Shown here one piece after another: positions 37,748 to 48,820 of a stretch of 64,000 nucleotides of DNA. The first letter of the stretch is position 1; every line of letters begins with the position of its first letter. Source of the stretch: Albula goreensis (Eukaryota > Chordata > Actinopteri > Albuliformes > Albulidae); NCBI GenBank assembly GCA_022829145.1, contig CM040765.1, forward strand, positions 12,258,292-12,322,291, read 5' to 3'. Made by a program: the position numbers and the translations under genes. Under the pieces are notes generated by a model, which did not search any database, had not been told where the DNA came from, and saw only the letters and a list, made by a program, of their open reading frames with translations.

Positions 37748-37829
37748 CAATAGCATGAACAGGAAACAAGAAGACAGCTTAATTATTAATCAAGCCGAAC
37801 TGAGTCCGTGGCCCACCCTCCCTCCATGT

Positions 37830-38340
37830 GAACACCGCTGAGTGTGTCGACAAGGTCCGCCAGCGTGGAGCCTTTGTGCTCTGACAAATATCCTTTTCAG
37901 GTCCGCGCCTGAACGGAGAGAAGTGTCCCGAAACCCAGGGAGCCCCGCCGTTCATAACGCCTCTCTGTCTTCTCCGGGTTCTGATTATGAAATGTGTGCT
38001 CCCCGAGCCCTGGGTACTGGAGCGGAGTTACTGTATTATCTGAAATGAGCTCCAGGACCTGGTCTGGGTGATTGGATGAAGGTTACTGCGACTGACAGGG
38101 AGCCAAATTTGTTTTTGCTCCCCACTGATTGTGATGTAAAAGCGGTGATTTAGACAAATGGGTCCGGCTCCTGACCTTCAACCCGCCGGCGTGTTTGTCC
38201 TGAGATGAAACTGTCAGATTCTCTGCACCTGAGCCGAGCCTGGCTGTCTTCAGAAACCGCCGGCAACCCTCGGTCACTTTCTGTCAATGCGATACAGGGC
38301 TGTGCGGTCAAGCTAATTTCAAACTGCCAAATTAATCAAG
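37830..38340. promoter_or_regulatory. Extended CpG-bearing islet, candidate conserved element
   Basis: CpGs recur from about 37836 to 38311 over roughly 480 bp, the longest such run in the window. Within it are GTTCATAACGCC, TTGTTTTTGCTCC, GATTGTGATG, GTGATTTAG and ACCGCCGGC words, and it ends in a homeodomain-like AAATTAATCAAG near 38330. Frames of 64-68 codons have no domain. It could be a large developmental enhancer or a lncRNA promoter. Confidence 0.4.
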
Positions 38341-38871
38341 AATTGTTTTAGCTTTGCTTCAACCACCTTAACAAAATGTTTTCATTTGTTTTTTTTAATT
38401 ACACAAGTTGAGCAATGCTTCCTGAAAGCCATTGTCTACAAAGAGCTGTTTCCAAATAATTATAACCAAAAACTTTAACCGTCTCAATTCATTTCGAAAG
38501 GCTCATTCCATTTCAATACTGCCAGAAAGGTAAAACTGTTAAAAACCAAACTCTAATTTAACAGCACTGCACCTGTTTTTGAATGTGGGAGACAAAACTT
38601 CTTTCAGGTGTCTTTTCATGAGGAGGCCAGTTTAATGCTCCCATGTTCCTGTTTGTCTTTTGTTTGAAGAACAAATTTATGCATATTCTGCACTACAATT
38701 TGTTCCTAAATTTAGTCAATGCTGAACTCATGAAATGTGCGTTTTTTTAATTGCCAAATGTACCAAGCTAGTGCAGGGGCCCTGCACAGCTCAAGGTCTC
38801 ATCCAACATACTCACCTGTGAGCATCTGACTACCTTCAGGCTCTTAAATTGGGCTGCAGCCACATGACAGC
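38341..38871. other. Non-coding stretch with a 17-bp palindrome
   Basis: At 38771-38787 GTGCAGGG and CCCTGCAC flank a single central G, giving 8-bp perfect arms. Otherwise nothing is recognised. Confidence 0.6.
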
Positions 38872-38950
38872 CAGTGGTGTAGTCAAGGGTATACAAAAGT
38901 ATATGGAATATATCCACCCAAATCTTTAATCACAACACCACTGATGGCAG
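38872..38950. mobile_element. Tiny inverted-repeat element (about 80 bp)
   Basis: The left end CCAGTGGTGT is mirrored by ACACCACTGATGG at the right, so CAGTGGTGT and ACACCACTG form 9-bp perfect terminal inverted repeats. The interior has GGGTATACAAAAGTATATGG. The arrangement suggests a very short MITE or the remnant of one. I cannot name the family. Confidence 0.45.
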
Positions 38951-39013
38951 CTAGCACAGAGAGAGGCTCACCTCTCACTGATGAACACTTAGAACCTGCA
39001 AGAGCTTGGGGAG

Positions 39014-39027
39014 CAGCTAGGGGGCGC
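39014..39027 (+). promoter_or_regulatory. CTCF-like core motif
   Basis: CAGCTAGGGGGCGC contains the strong CTAGGGGGCGC core; the two bases upstream deviate from the consensus. It is on the plus strand. Motif evidence only. Confidence 0.4.
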
Positions 39028-39555
39028 TTATGCAGTGGTGAAAGAAAGAACTGTAGCAGACAAAAGTCGACTGTCCTAGAGGGAAGTGAGGCAATTATGG
39101 CCTCCTGGTCATAACTGACTGTTGACATAGCCCTCACTAGAACTTGTAATGTTTAGGCTGAAGGGCTCTGCCAATCACTCTCAAAGTTACCAGTTTTACA
39201 GAGTAATCTGAGCCAATTTCAGTTCTACAGTAAAAGAAATGCTAAGATACGTCCCCAAGGAATAAAACGCATGGATGATTTTCACAGATGGCTAATCATC
39301 ATTACCAGATATTTTCATCAGACATCCTGGTTTCAGTTGAATCAACATAATCTGGGTATACATATGAAACTACTGTGTAGATGATGCTGGAAACAGCAGT
39401 TAACTCCACCTGAAGAAAGTACTGCAATTCCCAGTGTCCATATTCAGCTGGTTGTAGCTACTTTTAAAAGAAATGCTTTGCAGAGAGATGGAGGTCAGGG
39501 GCCATGACATAAGTGCTATGTGATTTCACAAGTGATTAACTTGTGAACTAATGAA

Positions 39556-39592
39556 TTTTTTTTTTTTTTGGGCGGCGGGGGGGGGGGGCGGT
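39556..39592 (+). repeat. T14 run followed by G-rich tract with G12
   Basis: T14 leads into GGGCGGCG and a G12 run (39577-39588). The same T-then-G architecture occurs near 9512. Confidence 0.9.
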
Positions 39593-42319
39593 GTAAAGGA
39601 GGATGAGATTAAAAGTTCACTCCTGTATCATGGGAATATGGGAATACCACATTTTGTACACACTTGCCTGTCCATAATATGTATACCAGAAAAGCCAGTG
39701 ACTATAATATAGACAGCCTTTTGATTTGATATTGTACCAAACACTATCTATTAAATCTTTTTTAGAGGAAAAAATTCATGCAGTAGTCATTTATCATTTC
39801 AAGATGGACTCTTTATCGATATGGAAAGTTCCACAGAAAATTAAACCCGGACAAGGATAAAACGCTATGGATAGATTCTACACGTAATGATTAAATTTAA
39901 ATGTAGAGTTCTAGGGCCCTCATTATTTTCCCTGAAATATTAAAACCTTGTTAATATTTCATGCACCTCAATTTGCAGTGATGAATTAATGTTTGAAAGA
40001 AAATGTTAGCGCTCGAAAAAATGCGCCATTAGAATAAGCCATTAAAATGCAATTGAAATATATCTTGTGAATGTGATTTTATGTTTTTAAATGATGGCAG
40101 ACAGCTGATTTTTCAGTAGACCTCTGCTCTGCCAGCATTGCTTAATATAACCTTGAATATCTTCATGTACATTTACTTTTAAAGTTTTTCTGGATATTTG
40201 TTTAAAATGTCTCTACAGCATGAAATTCCTAATCACAGTTATAGACCCATCCCATTGTTAAAATGCCTTGTTAAGGAGGGCCATACAGTACTTGGAATAC
40301 AATTGCAATGATTGCAGTAACTGGCCCTTATTTAATCAAAATTTCTTCTTATCTTTGACTGGCAAAGGCATTAAAACATAAGTATTTTTCACAAACATTT
40401 TAATGAATGTTGGAGATTTCTTGGCTTGCTGTGCTGGTGAAAGAAAAAAATTAACGCTGACTTTTAAGTGTGTTAACTACTGATTAAATACAATGTCTCA
40501 GCAGTGACACTGAGTGAAAATAACAACATAGATTTTAAAAGAGTGTTGTCTTCTAATGAAAATCTTTGTTCATGCAATTAAGACTCACTTTGTAGATGAC
40601 CAAGAAGTTAATAATGTAAATATCTGCAATGAACATTAATCTTTTTTGGAATGCCTCTACAACGGCATGACATTTTGCCTCCGAGGTAGAACAACACACT
40701 CCCATTTAGCTTGTATCACAATTATATATGTCATATTACACACAGAAATGATCACATAGTGACACTACTACAGCAGCACAGCATATCCAACTCTGCAGTG
40801 AATGGAGACTGAGGGTCCAAGAACTGCCAGTAGCTGGTGGATCCATCATCTCTTTCATTGATTTGCAGCAATCACGCTGTTTTGTAGAGAGAAAGTGTTG
40901 GTTTCCTTCAAACTGGCTTAACACCAGCAGGAATTACTGAAGCCTCACTCTACCACAAATGATCAGTGCTATGGAAGAATATGATGCACCAACCAAAGTG
41001 AAAGCAGATCCTGAGTCATGTGACCTGTGTCATTCAGGAAGTGTAATAAGAATTTGGTGTCAACACTATTAATCAATATTAATGTCTCAGGTGCTGGATT
41101 CAAAAAGAAAATGTCCTCACATATCTGTCAAACTCAATCAGACGCTTTCTGTAGTACGGCTATGTCGTATACAACTTAATCTCTCGACTCAATCAATCAC
41201 GATCATTCAGAGTAACTGGGGGATGAAGGAACGAAAGTGAGGGGACTGGCACCAAATGATGAGTGGATTTGATCTCAGCATTTCAGAGAAACCAGCGATG
41301 TGGGGACATGGAAATATGCGCATTGTAAATCACCATGAACTGTGAGGTGTTTAAAATAAACAACAGTCGTACCAATAACTTCTTTGTTCTGTAGAGGGTA
41401 AAGAACCAGCATACATACATGCATAAACTTGAGTATGCATAAATAAAACAATATGTGACCATTTTCATGTTACTATCATGAAATATAGTTGGCTACAGTG
41501 AATAGTTAGATATAATTCAGTATTCTAAATCTGTAAGCTGTGTACCTTTAGTCAAAGGAGAAGAAACTTGTGCTAATCACTGCACAATACCAGTGTAGTG
41601 AATGGGTTAAGAATGTGAAATTTAAACAGCAGCTGTTTATCTGCACATACATTTTGAAGCGTGTGCAATGCATGGATATAGGTTCTCTTTACAACTCCAA
41701 TTAGTTCTGCCCCAGAAATAAAAAGCACCCCAGTAATCTTGTAATTTGCACTGAGGGGGAACAGGAGGGGTTACCAGGAGATGCTTCATGGGCAGAGAAG
41801 ATTTGTGTGTTGCACTGTATAAACCAGCAATCATAAAGTATAATTCACTAGTGCTGTGAGCTACTTCATACTTGCCAGTAGTCCTTGAATGTCCTTAGCT
41901 TATCTCTCGTACATTGTGTCATAATTTTGATTTTATACGCTGTAGGTATAATAAACATCCATTGACCCTATTATCATTTTCATTTTAAATGCATGCGATA
42001 AAAAGTTGTATGGCTTACCTAATGGAAAATTCGCTTGGGGCCATTTTACACAGTTTTGAGGACAAATTGCCCATATTATTTAAAGACAAAATGAAAATAG
42101 GAACTAAATGAACAACCCTAGGCTAGTGTTATAATGGGATAGGAATAAATGAATCTGGCATGTGCCCTGCTATATTCCTTGCCAAATGTAAGGACTGTTG
42201 CGAGTAATGAGCTACCCAGGATCAGACCTTGTTCTTGGATGAATGACTGCATTTATAATACTCTTTTCATGGATCTCAAATCACTTCATAATGAAAGAGA
42301 GGGACTCACCTCGACCACC
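39593..42319. other. AT-rich non-coding stretch
   Basis: No gene or recognisable transposon is seen across 2.7 kb; frames are at most about 65 codons. Confidence 0.65.
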
Positions 42320-42440
42320 ACTGCAGCACATTTTATGGCCATTTTGTGCCAGAATGCTCACCACATTTATTAATTATGCATATTAAACTAAGGGATGATA
42401 AGATGGCCGGAGAGGGAATTTTGCCCGGACACAAGTAGAA
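42320..42440. promoter_or_regulatory. Possible conserved element with POU and GATA-like sites
   Basis: A TTAATTATGCATATTAA cluster at 42370-42386 combines homeodomain and POU-type cores and is followed within 25 bases by GATGATAAGATGG (GATA) and CCGG words. Candidate enhancer core by motif texture. Confidence 0.3.
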
Positions 42441-45400
42441 CTGTTTGCACTTTATGCAACTTAAAGTGACATGGGATCTTTAATGACTGCAGTGAGTCAG
42501 ACGACGTTTAACATTTTATTATGAAGATGGTGACCACTGTATGATGTCTCTGGGTAACTGGGTTTTACTTAGGTCAGCTGACCAGACCCTGCTATTCCAT
42601 CAGCAGCAACCAGGTCCAGCCTTACACAGCTTCAGTCCCACGACAGGGGAAGGCTGCAGGTTGGAAAGGCTGCTGGAGTTATGTTTTAAGGGAAGCGTAT
42701 AATCATGGAGGGTAGTGCATTATGCTGTTTCAAGATGAGCACAAGCAACAGGGTCATTTTCAATGCAGCATTGGTTGGCTTGTCCATGCTGGTGGGTAAG
42801 CACCTTTATTCTCTTACCCAAAGCACTCCTCGGCTGTCACTGCATCCCCAACTCCTCTCCCTGCTTTTCAGTTCCTTTTTCCCGATACAAGCCCATTCTC
42901 CTGCACAATATATGTCTGAAGATGCTCTGCATTACCCTCCACTCCTAAAATTTACCCCCAAATCGACCCCCAGTCTTGTTCCAACATCTCTCGTCAAACT
43001 CGACCTGTCTTCGGGTATCAGTCGGATTGTTCTCTGAATGGTCAGACATTGCTTTTCTAGACACAGAGCAGTTAAGATGTCATGCTATAAAGAAACATCA
43101 ATACGCCACGGTGGTGTACAGCAGACAGCATGTATTCACAGACTTCATTTTCAAAACAAAAAAGCAAAGGTGGTTCTTCAGACCAGTTTTTTTTTTTTTT
43201 TTTGGTTCAATATTTCATTTCAGCCTCCTTGTATGAATGTGAAGCAAGTACATATGGTTTAAAAGAGTGCAGTCTGGCTGTAGGCTTTTCTGTGTGCTGT
43301 CTTGCTGAGACAGAATTAATGAGACAAACTCATGCAGGGCATGAGAACAAAGGCGCCAAGGCCTTTTCTGAGTGCATATAGAGAGGCAGATCATAAAGTG
43401 ATCATTGCAGTCAAAGGGGGGTTTGGACTTAGAAATTTGTTTGAGCTGAAGAGTTTGCTTAGTTAGGATGGGATACAATCATTCTAATTGAGTTGTTGTG
43501 TACATATGGATAACTGTGTCAGTATTTCATTTTGTTCAATGGGGTAGGGGATATAAGACATAGCAAAATAGCAATACTAAATTCTACTGATGGAGAGGTC
43601 TTTTTCAGCCACACCATTATAAACAATGGAAAAACAAATCAATGATACTCCGTTCAGCAAAACAAGGAGCTTTTCCACAAGAGCCCATGTTTGATCTGTT
43701 TACGCTTACAGCAAAACCGGCTGTTTCCAATTCATTTTATGTTATGTCACCACATACATTCAAACCCCAGATTTTTTTCCAAGAGTAACATATAAAATAA
43801 CATAATGTCAAGCTCTTATAATCCAGAGGACCTAACACACAACCAGCTATCAAAATTAAAGCACATTGCTATTGCTAAAGAATAGTCGAGCCAATAGTGT
43901 TTAGTTCATAATACATTTTCACACTGGACGAGTCAGTCTGTGCATCTTCCCAGTTTTGTATTTATTGCAACTGTTCCTTATGTACCCCAGGGGTGTCACT
44001 AGAGCTATACAAGCACAATCAAAAGCTTTACCGTTTACAGCAATGCAAAGTAATGCAAACAGCCACAGCCAGCGACCGTTCACGCAGCAGAAAACTGCCA
44101 AGAATGGCAATTCTGAAGATGCCGCATCACTGTCATGGCTGGCTCTGGCACTGCCCCTGAAAGAGTGACAGCGTTAGCATGGTACTATGAACCTCTGCTA
44201 ACAGCCTATATGCCTCTATATCCCTCCCAGTCAATTTCAACATTGTTTCACAGACCAGCCTTAAAACTAATTTTAAGAGGCTGGTCGTGCTCATTTATAA
44301 TCATAAATACACATAGAAAAAAGGGGAGGGGGTGGCTGCCTCAGGTGGGCAGTGACTTGAATTTTTTCTATGGCAACAAAATGACTGGGATTGGCACTGA
44401 CCGCAGAGAAAGTGTTATGCAAATGATCAGGATGAAAAACAGATGCAAAATAAAACACCACAAAGAGACGCCCATTTGAAATTATTATTAAATGTTGTCC
44501 TTTGTGTTTCTGTTTTTGGCAAGACTAAAACACTGTAAAGCAATGCAAATGAGCGCATAACAAAATGGCAGTGTGTGATTACCATTTCACCTTTGCGCAT
44601 TGTTTATTGTTTTGGTAACAGACTATCATCCTATTATAAGTGAGAAAATACAGAGGCAGGTGCAAAAACAAGTGCTGTGTATTGAGAGACTGTACAAAGA
44701 TTTTATTTATTGTGAAAATACAGTAAGCCTTTTTTCCTCAGCATCAAAACAAATCTATAATAAAAAATGAAACACAAATTACTACATTCCAGGTACCCCA
44801 AGTATATGGTAGTGTCTGTTTTGTGAAAAAAGTCTCCTTATCTGCTTTCAAATTCCCTAAAGTTATGTGCCCTCTTTGAGTAAGGAAACATGTAAACCCT
44901 GAGGGTATCTAAAATGGAGACTGCTCCTAATTGCCAAGTCAAGCTTTTGGGAGCTGTCCCAGTGATAATACATCAAATAGTATCAATTCAGAGGAAATCC
45001 TTTAAAAGCACTCTGCATTTTTTAGACTTCCTTGGTTGCACCGTAAGTCAGAGAGGACTCATTTGTCTTCTGTGTTGTTTTTGAACGTCCCATAGCCGTA
45101 TATTGAAGTGAGAAACACCAAAGATTGTTCATGAGGGGTGCTCTCTGCTTCGTCTGAAACAAATTTACAAGCATTGACACAGCCCATTGTCCCACTGCAG
45201 TAAAACAGTTCCTCAACTAAAAAACAATGAAGATTGAGGGGCTTTGGCTGTTCAAACCGAGTATTTCTAGTGAATTGCTCACATAGTGGTATAACATATT
45301 GAGAAAAACATATTGAGTTTTGATTTTTTTTCCAAGGTGAGCTGCTGTCTGTAGTTTTCAGTTCCAATGTCCAGTGTCCAACTCTCAACTCTCTCTTTTC

Positions 45401-46119
45401 AAATATTGTATATTCAGGGCTATAATTTTGAGTTCCATGAGTGCGTGCTTTTTTAAAGTAACATCGCTTAGAGAAAAAAACATGCACAGCATTTTTCTTG
45501 GTTCCTCAGCACACAGACTAAAATAATAATTCCAAACATAATTGGAAGGTGTTAATATCTCATTCCAGGCAGTTAAATTGTTTAATTTCCAAAACAGTGA
45601 TAATCCTCCATACAAAATAAACTTTATAATTATTTTCCATTCAAATGCAATTATTTCTCTCCTCTCTCCAAAATTTATATTGCTAGTGAAAGTATCACAA
45701 AGAACAAAGTTGCATCCGTTTTTACAGCATCACTCGTTGGGTGCCTTTAATGCATGGATTGAAGTATTTTTTGTCAATGTGTGAATATGTAATTCTGTAA
45801 ATGAGTGACATGTAAAATGTAAGTAAAAATCTGGGCTAAATGTAAGCTGTTTTAGAAAAATGACAGCTAAGCAAATAAATAATGCAATAGTAACATTGTC
45901 CCAGGCATGAAATTGCTCTTTTTCTTTTACAATCAGCTCTTGGCTCCCTTCAGAGTACCTGTAAATACCTGTAACATCCCTCTTCAATATTACATATAGA
46001 TTTGTTTCTGTGGTAAAAGTCTAAAAATGTTGCTGACTTAAGAAGCGGAAAGTAATAAGAATACAGGTTCTGCTGCTGTCCAGATTGGATCATTCGACCA
46101 CAAAGTCCCAATACAGGCT
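42441..46119. other. Non-coding stretch with T17 run
   Basis: Contains a T17 run at 43187-43203 and frames up to 142 codons (minus strand, 45059-45487) with no recognisable domain. The 142-codon frame overlaps other open frames on the same strand. No gene is called. Confidence 0.55.
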
Positions 46120-46240
46120 GAGAATGAACAATGCAGACGCAGCACTAAGCTGACATGACAAATGACCCGAGACCTTAGCCCCTGGAGGCAATTAAAAATC
46201 GCTCCCGGACATTCTTTAATCCAGTTAACCTCAGAAAATG
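46120..46240. promoter_or_regulatory. Small motif-rich islet
   Basis: Holds CAGACGCAGC, ACCCGAGACC, GGCAATTAAAAATCGCTCCCGG and a GTTAACC word in about 100 bp; CpGs are above the local level. Weak regulatory candidate. Confidence 0.25.
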
Positions 46241-47469
46241 TTATACTTCAGGTCCTCTTCCCAAACCCAACTGAGTTTTTTTCTCAGCTGTTTTTTTTTT
46301 CAGGGCTTTGAAATATAGATGAATGTTACATTGTAATTCCTTCTAACTTTCCAGGGGATAGAAAATTGATGTAGTATAGGCCCGATACACAACATGAGCA
46401 CAGAGCAGGAGTGATTTGTGAATTTGCCACATGCAATACAGAGTGGTTTCTTTGACATTCCTCCTCTTCTGAGAGCTGGCTAGCGTGTCCTGCAGAGTGA
46501 AAGAAAACCTGCACCACATATCTAAATTAAGAATGTGGGGGCTTTCATCTAATTTCAGGCAGTACAAAACATTCACAGTACACAGTTAGATATTGACCAA
46601 AGTTGATCTAATCAAGTACAGTGGTTACATTAGCATGTATTACAATATGGCTTATTACTTATGTACACCCTATACAGTATATTACAGGTTTGCATCATGT
46701 TTACATCTACTGTCAGCACGGTTGCATTTCTTAGATATAGTTTTCTTAGTATCCTATAGTCGCTACTCACATCCTTGTATGCTCAGTATTTTATTAAGTA
46801 GTCGCACATGGTTTGGTCAATAAACCCTCACCCACAAACCACACATCAACACTCATAGCAACGTATTTCTGTGTGCGCAGTGGTTTAAGAGCACCAGCTA
46901 TGGACTCAAATGCTTCATATTTCTCAGTATTTTTCAGAACTACATGAGCACATGTATTGAACTGAACTGAACTGAACTGAACCTAGTCAGCTGAGACCGG
47001 TTAGGCTTTAGACCAGTTTAAGACATCAGGCCTAACCAATTAAATCCTGTTCATTGGCAAAGTAGGTTATGGGTATACATGCAACGGAAGGCACTTTCAC
47101 TTGTGCTGTTTTACTTTGTTTTTATAATTAATTCTACATTTTTATCCCAGTCCTCCAAGGCCCAGTTTGTCTAGAACACAATTATTCACGAGATGAGTGT
47201 GGGAAAAGGAGGCTGTGTGTGTACTGATGTATTACCACGGCTCATAATTGTGCTGTAATTAAGGATGGGAAGCCCCGGGTTCGACTGCATGTATAAATCA
47301 CCTTTACAAGGTGCATCAGTATATGTTTGATTCTGTATTTTACCTTATACTATCAAAACTAGGCAGGTGTGGATCCATTTTGGGTCAGGCCAGGTTATGA
47401 AAAAGCTTACCTGCACATCACATCGTCAGATTCCTTTCACCATGTGACAGCCTGAGCATTTTTCTCTTT
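46241..47469. other. Non-coding stretch
   Basis: No gene is seen apart from chance frames below 80 codons. It holds the TGAAC pentamer repeat listed separately. A tRNA B-box-like GGTTCGACTGC near 47279 has no supporting tRNA structure. Confidence 0.6.
46958..46982. repeat. (TGAAC)5 pentanucleotide microsatellite
   Basis: Five perfect consecutive TGAAC units. Confidence 0.95.
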
Positions 47470-47820
47470 TTTGGAGCAGCTAAACTGCGGGCCCTACTCA
47501 GAACCCAGATCTCATCCTCCCATCGCCATCGCCTGCATCGCTTCCATCACCAGTGTGGCTCACTGGAGCCTCCAGTGTGATTCTTCTCCAGGACTTCAAA
47601 GCTCAGCCATTGACCAGGGCCCACCTTTGATCTCCTTTCTCTTGGCGTTTCGCTGTTGCCTTGGCACTCGATTTCTGGTGTTTTTCTCCGAGCATGAATT
47701 GGATATAGTTTTTCTCATAATCGGAATGCCAAAGTGTCCTTGCACCCTCCAATTAGCCGCTGAAAGACAGGTGCAGCTGAAAAATTTAGTGTGGGTAGAA
47801 AAGCCCTTTAGCTTTCACTG
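47470..47820. promoter_or_regulatory. Motif-rich islet, strong candidate conserved element
   Basis: Repeat-free, balanced-composition DNA with recurring CpGs (CATCGCC, GCATCGC, GGCGTTTCGC, ACTCGATT, TCCGAGCA, AATCGGAAT, AGCCGC) and words such as CCTTTGATCTCC (TCF/LEF-like), GAATTGGA and CCAATTAGCC (homeodomain). A 116-codon plus frame (47471-47821) spans it exactly, with no known domain and Ser/Leu-rich composition; it ends in a poly(A)12 run. I favour a conserved non-coding element, with a small exon as the alternative. Confidence 0.4.
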
Positions 47821-48820
47821 AAAAAAAAAAAACACAAGCCGGTTTTTGCTAACAGCCAGTGGTAGCTGGTGAGCAGGAAACACAAAAATCAAAACCTCAC
47901 CTTTAAACCAGTTTGCTTTCCTTGGTCGTCAGTTAGGAATTGACTGGCAATGTATCTGCTGTATAATCAGTGTCAGTGGGTGTAGCTTTCTAATTTTGTT
48001 TTATGGTAGCAATATTATTCAATATATTATATAACTGTAACATTTTCCTACATTCACAGCTTATTTTAAATTGTGTATGAATGTACATTTATTCCCATTG
48101 TAAATAAGGAATTTTGGCCTAGTAAATATAATTTTTACATAAATTCTTTTGTTCTCTGCAGATCCCAAAGTTTAATGTTCTCGAAAAAGCAACTCAAAAA
48201 AAAAGTTTTCATCTTAGGTTTGTATGCTTGGCTTTTGTAACAGTCTTATGTGCTTAAAAGTTCATCTTTTAAATTATTCTCCTGGTTTTACTCAGATAAA
48301 ATAGCAATTTGCATTCTCTACCATGATGTGAAGAAAGAGAACACGAACCTGAGACAATATTAAGAGAAAGCTTTGTAATTACTCACTAATTAATTATTTA
48401 GATAATTGCCTTCCTTGTTAATCACACTGTGTAGTCTCATACTGTCGCGTTCTCTTCCTTCATGTAAAGTAACAGAGTGCAAATTATAAGACATAAATAA
48501 ATTTTGTAAATTCATGGAGAGGAAAGCCTCTCGTTACATTTATATCACACCAGCTCAGGACTGAACATGCTTTGATCACAACTCTGTGCTGTGTTCATAA
48601 GAATTTATACTGCAGAACTTTCACAAATCAAAGGCTGAAAAAATAATGATGTGTTCACACAATAAAATTGATAGTAATTGATTATTGATTGTTTGGCAAT
48701 TTGACTGTTACAAGTGAGAGCAATCAGTTGAAAGGTAAGATTTGTTACTCCTCTGTTTCAGCTCACCAGTCTCTACTGTTATTCGGTAAACCAATGCCAG
48801 GAGACCAAAAGACAGTATCT
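47821..48820. other. AT-rich non-coding stretch with TAAT cluster
   Basis: Begins with A12 (47821-47832). A homeodomain-type cluster at 48374-48423 carries several TAAT/ATTA cores in about 50 bases (GTAATTAC, CTAATTAATTATT, GATAATTGCC, GTTAATC). No gene is seen. Confidence 0.55.

Noticed and set aside
45059..45487. 142-codon minus-strand open frame
   Set aside because: No recognisable domain, overlapping open frames on the same strand and AT-rich DNA. The length is expected by chance in 64 kb.
47279..47289. tRNA B-box-like GGTTCGACTGC
   Set aside because: No A-box at the right distance and no cloverleaf or SINE body can be drawn.
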